Below, piece by piece: positions 5,562 through 8,500 of a DNA stretch of 8,500 nucleotides (its first letter is position 1; every line of letters begins with the position of its first letter). The position numbers and the translations under genes are program-made. The notes beneath the pieces were generated by a model that saw nothing but the letters and a program-made list of their open reading frames with translations, did no database searches and had not been told where the DNA came from. The stretch is taken from contig JAPLGY010000202.1 of assembly GCA_026389955.1 (NCBI GenBank), positions 1-8,500 of the forward strand, given 5' to 3'. Origin of the DNA: Caldilinea sp. (lineage in GTDB: Bacteria; Chloroflexota; Anaerolineae; Caldilineales; Caldilineaceae).

Positions 5562-7106
5562 ATGAGTCACCCTGCCGTTCCCGCCCTGGAGGCCCGCTCG
5601 ATCACGAAAATCTTCCCAGGCGTTGTCGCCAACCAGGAGGTCAGCTTGCAGGTCCATGCCGGCGAGATCCTGGCCTTGCTCGGCGAAAACGGGGCGGGCA
5701 AGTCCACCCTGATGAACGTTCTTTTTGGCCTCTACCACCCAACCCAGGGCGAAATCTGGGTCGACGGCCGGCCGGTCACCTTGAAAACCCCGCGCGATGC
5801 CATTGCCCTCGGCATCGGGATGGTGCACCAGCATTTTCAGCTGGTTCCTGTCATGACCGTCATCGACAATATCATGCTGGGCGACGAACCCATTCGCTAT
5901 GGGCTGTTGGATCGCCGCCATGCCGAGGAACGGATCCGGGCGCTCTCCCACCAGTATGGGCTGGCCGTCGACCCCCACAGCGTGATCGAAGATCTGCCGG
6001 TCGGCATCCGCCAGCGTGTGGAGATTCTCAAGGCGCTTTACCGCAACGCCAAAATCTTGATCCTCGACGAGCCGACCGCAGTGTTGACCCCGCAGGAGAT
6101 CGAAGGGCTCTTTGCTGTGATGGAAACGCTCAAACAGCAGGGCAAAGCGATGATCTTTATCACCCATAAGCTCAAAGAGGTGCTGCGCATCGCCGATCGG
6201 ATCCTGGTGCTGCGCAGCGGGCGGGTCGTCGGCGAGGCAGACCCCCAGACGGCCACCCAGTCCCAGCTGGCCGCGTTGATGGTGGGCCGTGAGGTGATTC
6301 TGACGGTGGAGAAAGGGGCATCCCGCCCCGGCGCAGCCGTGCTCGAGCTCACCAACCTCCAGGCAAAGAGCGATCTCGGCGAGCCAGTGCTGCGCGGCGT
6401 GTCACTCCAGGTGCGCGCAGGGGAGATCGTCGGGGTTGCCGGTGTGCAAGGCAACGGCCAGACCGAACTGGTCGAGGTGATCACCGGGTTGCGGCGGGCC
6501 AGCGGCGGCCAGGTGCGTATCGGTGGGGTCGACCGCACCCACGCCAGCCCAGGCCAGATCATCCACGCTGGCCGCTGCAGCCATGTGCCCGAGGACCGCC
6601 ATGCCTACGGCATGGTCGACAGCTACACAGTCGCCGACAACCTCATCCTGAACCAGTATGCCCAGCCCCCCTTCGCCAGAGCAGCCACCATTCAACAGGC
6701 CGCCATTGCCGAACACGCCGAGAAACTTGTCAAAAAATTCGACGTGCGCACCCCCAGCATCGAGACGCCCGGCGGCAGCCTGTCGGGCGGAAACCAACAA
6801 AAAATGGTCGTCGCCCGCGAGTTCAGCCGCCCAATCCAGCTGCTGATCGCCGCCCAGCCGACCCGCGGGATCGACGTCGGTTCGATCGAATTTATCCACC
6901 AACAGATCGTGGCCAAGCGGGACGAAGGGGTCGCTGTGCTGTTGGTCAGCGCCGAACTCGACGAGATCCTGGCCCTCTCTGACCGCATTGCTGTGATCTA
7001 TCAGGGCCGGATCCTCGACGTCGTCGACCGTGCTGCGGCGACACGCGAGGGGCTGGGGCTCCTGATGGCTGGGGTCAAGGGCGAACCGACCCAGGATGTG
7101 CGTTGA
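5562..7106 (+). CDS. Nucleoside ABC transporter ATPase, double ABC domain
   Basis: 514-aa cytoplasmic ATPase with two fused ABC domains, as in the RbsA/XylG/NupO-type sugar and nucleoside importers. Domain 1 has Walker A GENGAGKST (41-49), Q-loop Gln90, a signature region VGIRQ (147-151) in place of LSGGQ, Walker B ILILDE (165-170) and H-loop His202. Domain 2 has a degenerate P-loop GVQGNGQTE (294-302) without the Walker Lys, a canonical LSGGN signature (407-411), and 'AAQPTRG' (430-436) where the catalytic Glu is replaced by Gln. These changes are usual in nucleoside-type members: domain 1's Walker A pairs with domain 2's intact signature to make one working ATP site. The start choice depends on the ribosome-binding site at 5548. 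It completes the importer and, unusually, is encoded after both permeases. Confidence 0.95.
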   Translation: MSHPAVPALEARSITKIFPGVVANQEVSLQVHAGEILALLGENGAGKSTLMNVLFGLYHPTQGEIWVDGRPVTLKTPRDAIALGIGMVHQHFQLVPVMTVIDNIMLGDEPIRYGLLDRRHAEERIRALSHQYGLAVDPHSVIEDLPVGIRQRVEILKALYRNAKILILDEPTAVLTPQEIEGLFAVMETLKQQGKAMIFITHKLKEVLRIADRILVLRSGRVVGEADPQTATQSQLAALMVGREVILTVEKGASRPGAAVLELTNLQAKSDLGEPVLRGVSLQVRAGEIVGVAGVQGNGQTELVEVITGLRRASGGQVRIGGVDRTHASPGQIIHAGRCSHVPEDRHAYGMVDSYTVADNLILNQYAQPPFARAATIQQAAIAEHAEKLVKKFDVRTPSIETPGGSLSGGNQQKMVVAREFSRPIQLLIAAQPTRGIDVGSIEFIHQQIVAKRDEGVAVLLVSAELDEILALSDRIAVIYQGRILDVVDRAAATREGLGLLMAGVKGEPTQDVR

Positions 7107-7131
7107 CCCAATCTGAGTGTTGAGCTGATCT

Positions 7132-8226
7132 ATGAGCCGAACCGCAATCGTCTACGACGCCTACAACCTTCGCCATACGCTCGAAGGCCATCCTGAAAAT
7201 TTTCGCCGTCTGCAGGGGACGCTGGAACTGCTGGCAGAAGAAGGGATGTTGGACAAGCTGGCCCAGGTGCCCAGCACACCAGCCCCCCTCGACGCCATTC
7301 TGGCGGTACACACGCCCCAGTACGTGGAGCGGCTGCGCACGATCGCACGCCGCGGCGGCGGCTTGCTCGACCCGGACACCTACGTCAACGCCGACAGCTA
7401 CGAGGCAGCCCTGCGCGCCGCTGGGGGGCTGCTCAACCTGGTCGATGCTGTGCTGTGGAAACAGGTCGACAACGGTTTTGCGCTGGTGCGCCCGCCCGGG
7501 CACCACGCCGTCGCGCAGCAAGGCATGGGCTTTTGTCTCTTTGCCAACGCAGCCATCGCCGCCCGTTGGGCACAGCGCCAGCACGGAGTCGAGCGGATCC
7601 TGATCGTCGACTTCGATGTGCACCACGGCAACGGGACCCAGGACATCTTTTTCAAAGACCCCAGCGTGCTTTTTTTTAGCACCCATCAGTTTCCGTACTA
7701 CCCAGGAACCGGGGCTGCCACCGAGCTGGGGGCGGATGAAGCCTGCGGGGCGACAGTCAATGTGCCCTTCCCCCCCCACGTCGGCGACAAAGGCTACCTG
7801 GAAGCTTTTCAGCGCATCCTGGCCCCGGTGGCCCGCCGCTTCCACCCCGACTTGATCCTGCTTTCTGCCGGCTTCGACGCGCACTGGCTGGACCCCCTGG
7901 CCAGCATGGGGCTGAGTCTGACAGGCTACGCAGCGCTGGTGCAGGAACTCATGGCGCTGGCCGACGAGCTGTGCAGAGGACGGCTGGTCTGTGTTCTAGA
8001 AGGGGGGTATCATCTGCGGGTGCTGGCCCATGCAGTCTTGACGACCTTCCAGGTGTTGCGCCGAGAACAGACCCCCCCCAGCGATCCGTTCGGACTCCCG
8101 GCCGCAAGCGAACGGCCTGTACATGCCCTGTTCGACCAGCTGAAACGCCTCCACAACATCCGCGAAAGCTCCCACCATTCGATGCCGTCGCGCTGGCTGG
8201 AGTGGGACGAGGATTTTGGGGTGTAG
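7132..8226 (+). CDS. Histone deacetylase-family zinc amidohydrolase (class II-like)
   Basis: 364-aa cytoplasmic enzyme of the HDAC/AcuC/acetylpolyamine amidohydrolase superfamily, which hydrolyses acetamide bonds on lysines or small amines. Catalytic elements are intact: RPPGHHA with the His dyad H124/H125, 'DFDVHHGNGTQ' giving zinc ligands D162 and H164, GFDAH giving the third ligand D249, and EGGY with the transition-state Tyr293. The HHGNGTQ form and 'STHQFPYYPGTG' resemble class II bacterial HDAC-like proteins rather than class I or AcuC. Length is typical of single-domain bacterial members. The start is ATG 7132, 25 nt after the ATPase stop, with only a weak GAG upstream. It lies in the same run as the importer and 3 nt before the next gene. 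The substrate is unknown: acetyl-lysine proteins, acetylated polyamines or other N-acyl compounds are possible. The gene holds three 8-base homopolymer tracts. Confidence 0.93.
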   Translation: MSRTAIVYDAYNLRHTLEGHPENFRRLQGTLELLAEEGMLDKLAQVPSTPAPLDAILAVHTPQYVERLRTIARRGGGLLDPDTYVNADSYEAALRAAGGLLNLVDAVLWKQVDNGFALVRPPGHHAVAQQGMGFCLFANAAIAARWAQRQHGVERILIVDFDVHHGNGTQDIFFKDPSVLFFSTHQFPYYPGTGAATELGADEACGATVNVPFPPHVGDKGYLEAFQRILAPVARRFHPDLILLSAGFDAHWLDPLASMGLSLTGYAALVQELMALADELCRGRLVCVLEGGYHLRVLAHAVLTTFQVLRREQTPPSDPFGLPAASERPVHALFDQLKRLHNIRESSHHSMPSRWLEWDEDFGV

Positions 8227-8229
8227 GCG

Positions 8230-8500
8230 ATGACAGCTGCCCAACCTGCCCTGGATCTGTCCCAAAGACCAGGAGAGACGATCGTGGAGCTGGCCCAGGT
8301 CAGCCGGGCTGCGGAGACTGCGCTGCTGGCAGGCGAACCAGAACAGGCCGCCCACCTGGCTCGGCTGGTCCTGCTTCGCCTGCCCCGCCATCTGGCTTCC
8401 TATGAGCGGGTGATCCGGGCCGCCTGGACACTCAAACGCTGGCAGGAGGGAGAGGACTGGGCGCGGCGGCTGCTGCAGGCAGACCCCGGCAATGCTGTCG
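8230..8500 (+). CDS. TPR-repeat protein, 5' part only (runs off the window)
   Basis: The frame stays open from ATG 8230 to the window edge, giving 90 residues with no stop. The translated part is helical and rich in Ala, Leu and Arg. It shows two tetratricopeptide-like units, roughly residues 26-56 (with 'AGEPEQAAHLARLVLLRLP') and 57-90 ('YERVIRAAWTLKRW' through 'LLQADPGNAV'). TPRs mediate protein contacts; nothing more specific can be read. The start is 3 nt after the deacetylase stop, suggesting coupling. An alternative GTG at 8284 has a better ribosome-binding site (AGGAG, 8271-8275, 8 nt upstream) and would drop 18 N-terminal residues without touching the repeats. Codon use looks like the neighbours. 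Confidence 0.72.
   Translation, partial: MTAAQPALDLSQRPGETIVELAQVSRAAETALLAGEPEQAAHLARLVLLRLPRHLASYERVIRAAWTLKRWQEGEDWARRLLQADPGNAV

Noticed and set aside
5962..6878. Missing Walker Lys in the second ABC domain, Gln for the catalytic Glu, and altered first signature, as signs of decay
   Set aside because: These substitutions are normal in double-domain nucleoside-type ATPases, which work with one competent ATP site.
7103..7131. TTGACC at 7103-7108 as a -35 for the deacetylase
   Set aside because: No acceptable -10 lies 16-18 nt downstream, and a start there would leave almost no leader.

Overview
The window is GC-rich bacterial chromosome carrying nine genes: eight complete and one running off the right edge. 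I see no RNA genes, CRISPR array, insertion sequence or phage module. The best guess for the host is Chloroflexota (Anaerolineae or Caldilinea-like). This rests on the Ala/Pro-rich linker after the lipobox of the binding protein, the FmdB-type protein with a Lys/Ala/Glu tail, and the TPR gene next to housekeeping genes. It is an inference, not a proven assignment.

Left part (1-1600). A minus-strand M23-type metallopeptidase-like gene is divergent from a plus-strand FmdB-family zinc-ribbon gene. About 130 bases separate them, with promoter-like elements on both strands and a perfect 15-bp palindrome. A small two-TM membrane protein of unknown function follows, with its own promoter-like sequence overlapping the end of the FmdB gene. 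A perfect 15-bp-stem hairpin lies between this gene and the convergent next gene.

Middle (1603-2199). A minus-strand four-TM protein of the phage_holin_4_2/YvlD family is divergent from the transporter operon. The 246-base gap holds a perfect TATAAT whose complement reads as an extended -10 on the other strand. It also holds a transporter leader of about 110 nt with two mutually exclusive hairpins, the second followed by T6.

Right part (2200-8500). This is a compact co-directional run. It begins with a complete BMP-type nucleoside ABC importer: a lipoprotein binding protein, two BPD_transp_2 permeases and a double-domain ATPase. The gene order is SBP, permease, permease, ATPase. A class-II-like histone-deacetylase-family amidohydrolase with intact zinc and catalytic residues follows, then the start of a TPR protein 3 nt after it. 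A strong hairpin between the binding protein and the first permease probably sets a high binding-protein to membrane-subunit ratio. The importer likely brings in purine or other nucleosides. Why a deacetylase-type enzyme follows it is unknown and may simply reflect readthrough.

Nothing here is clearly an undescribed system. The most useful leads are the transporter leader, the palindrome before the FmdB gene, the substituted catalytic His in the M23 protein, the deacetylase linkage and the homopolymer tracts in the deacetylase gene.
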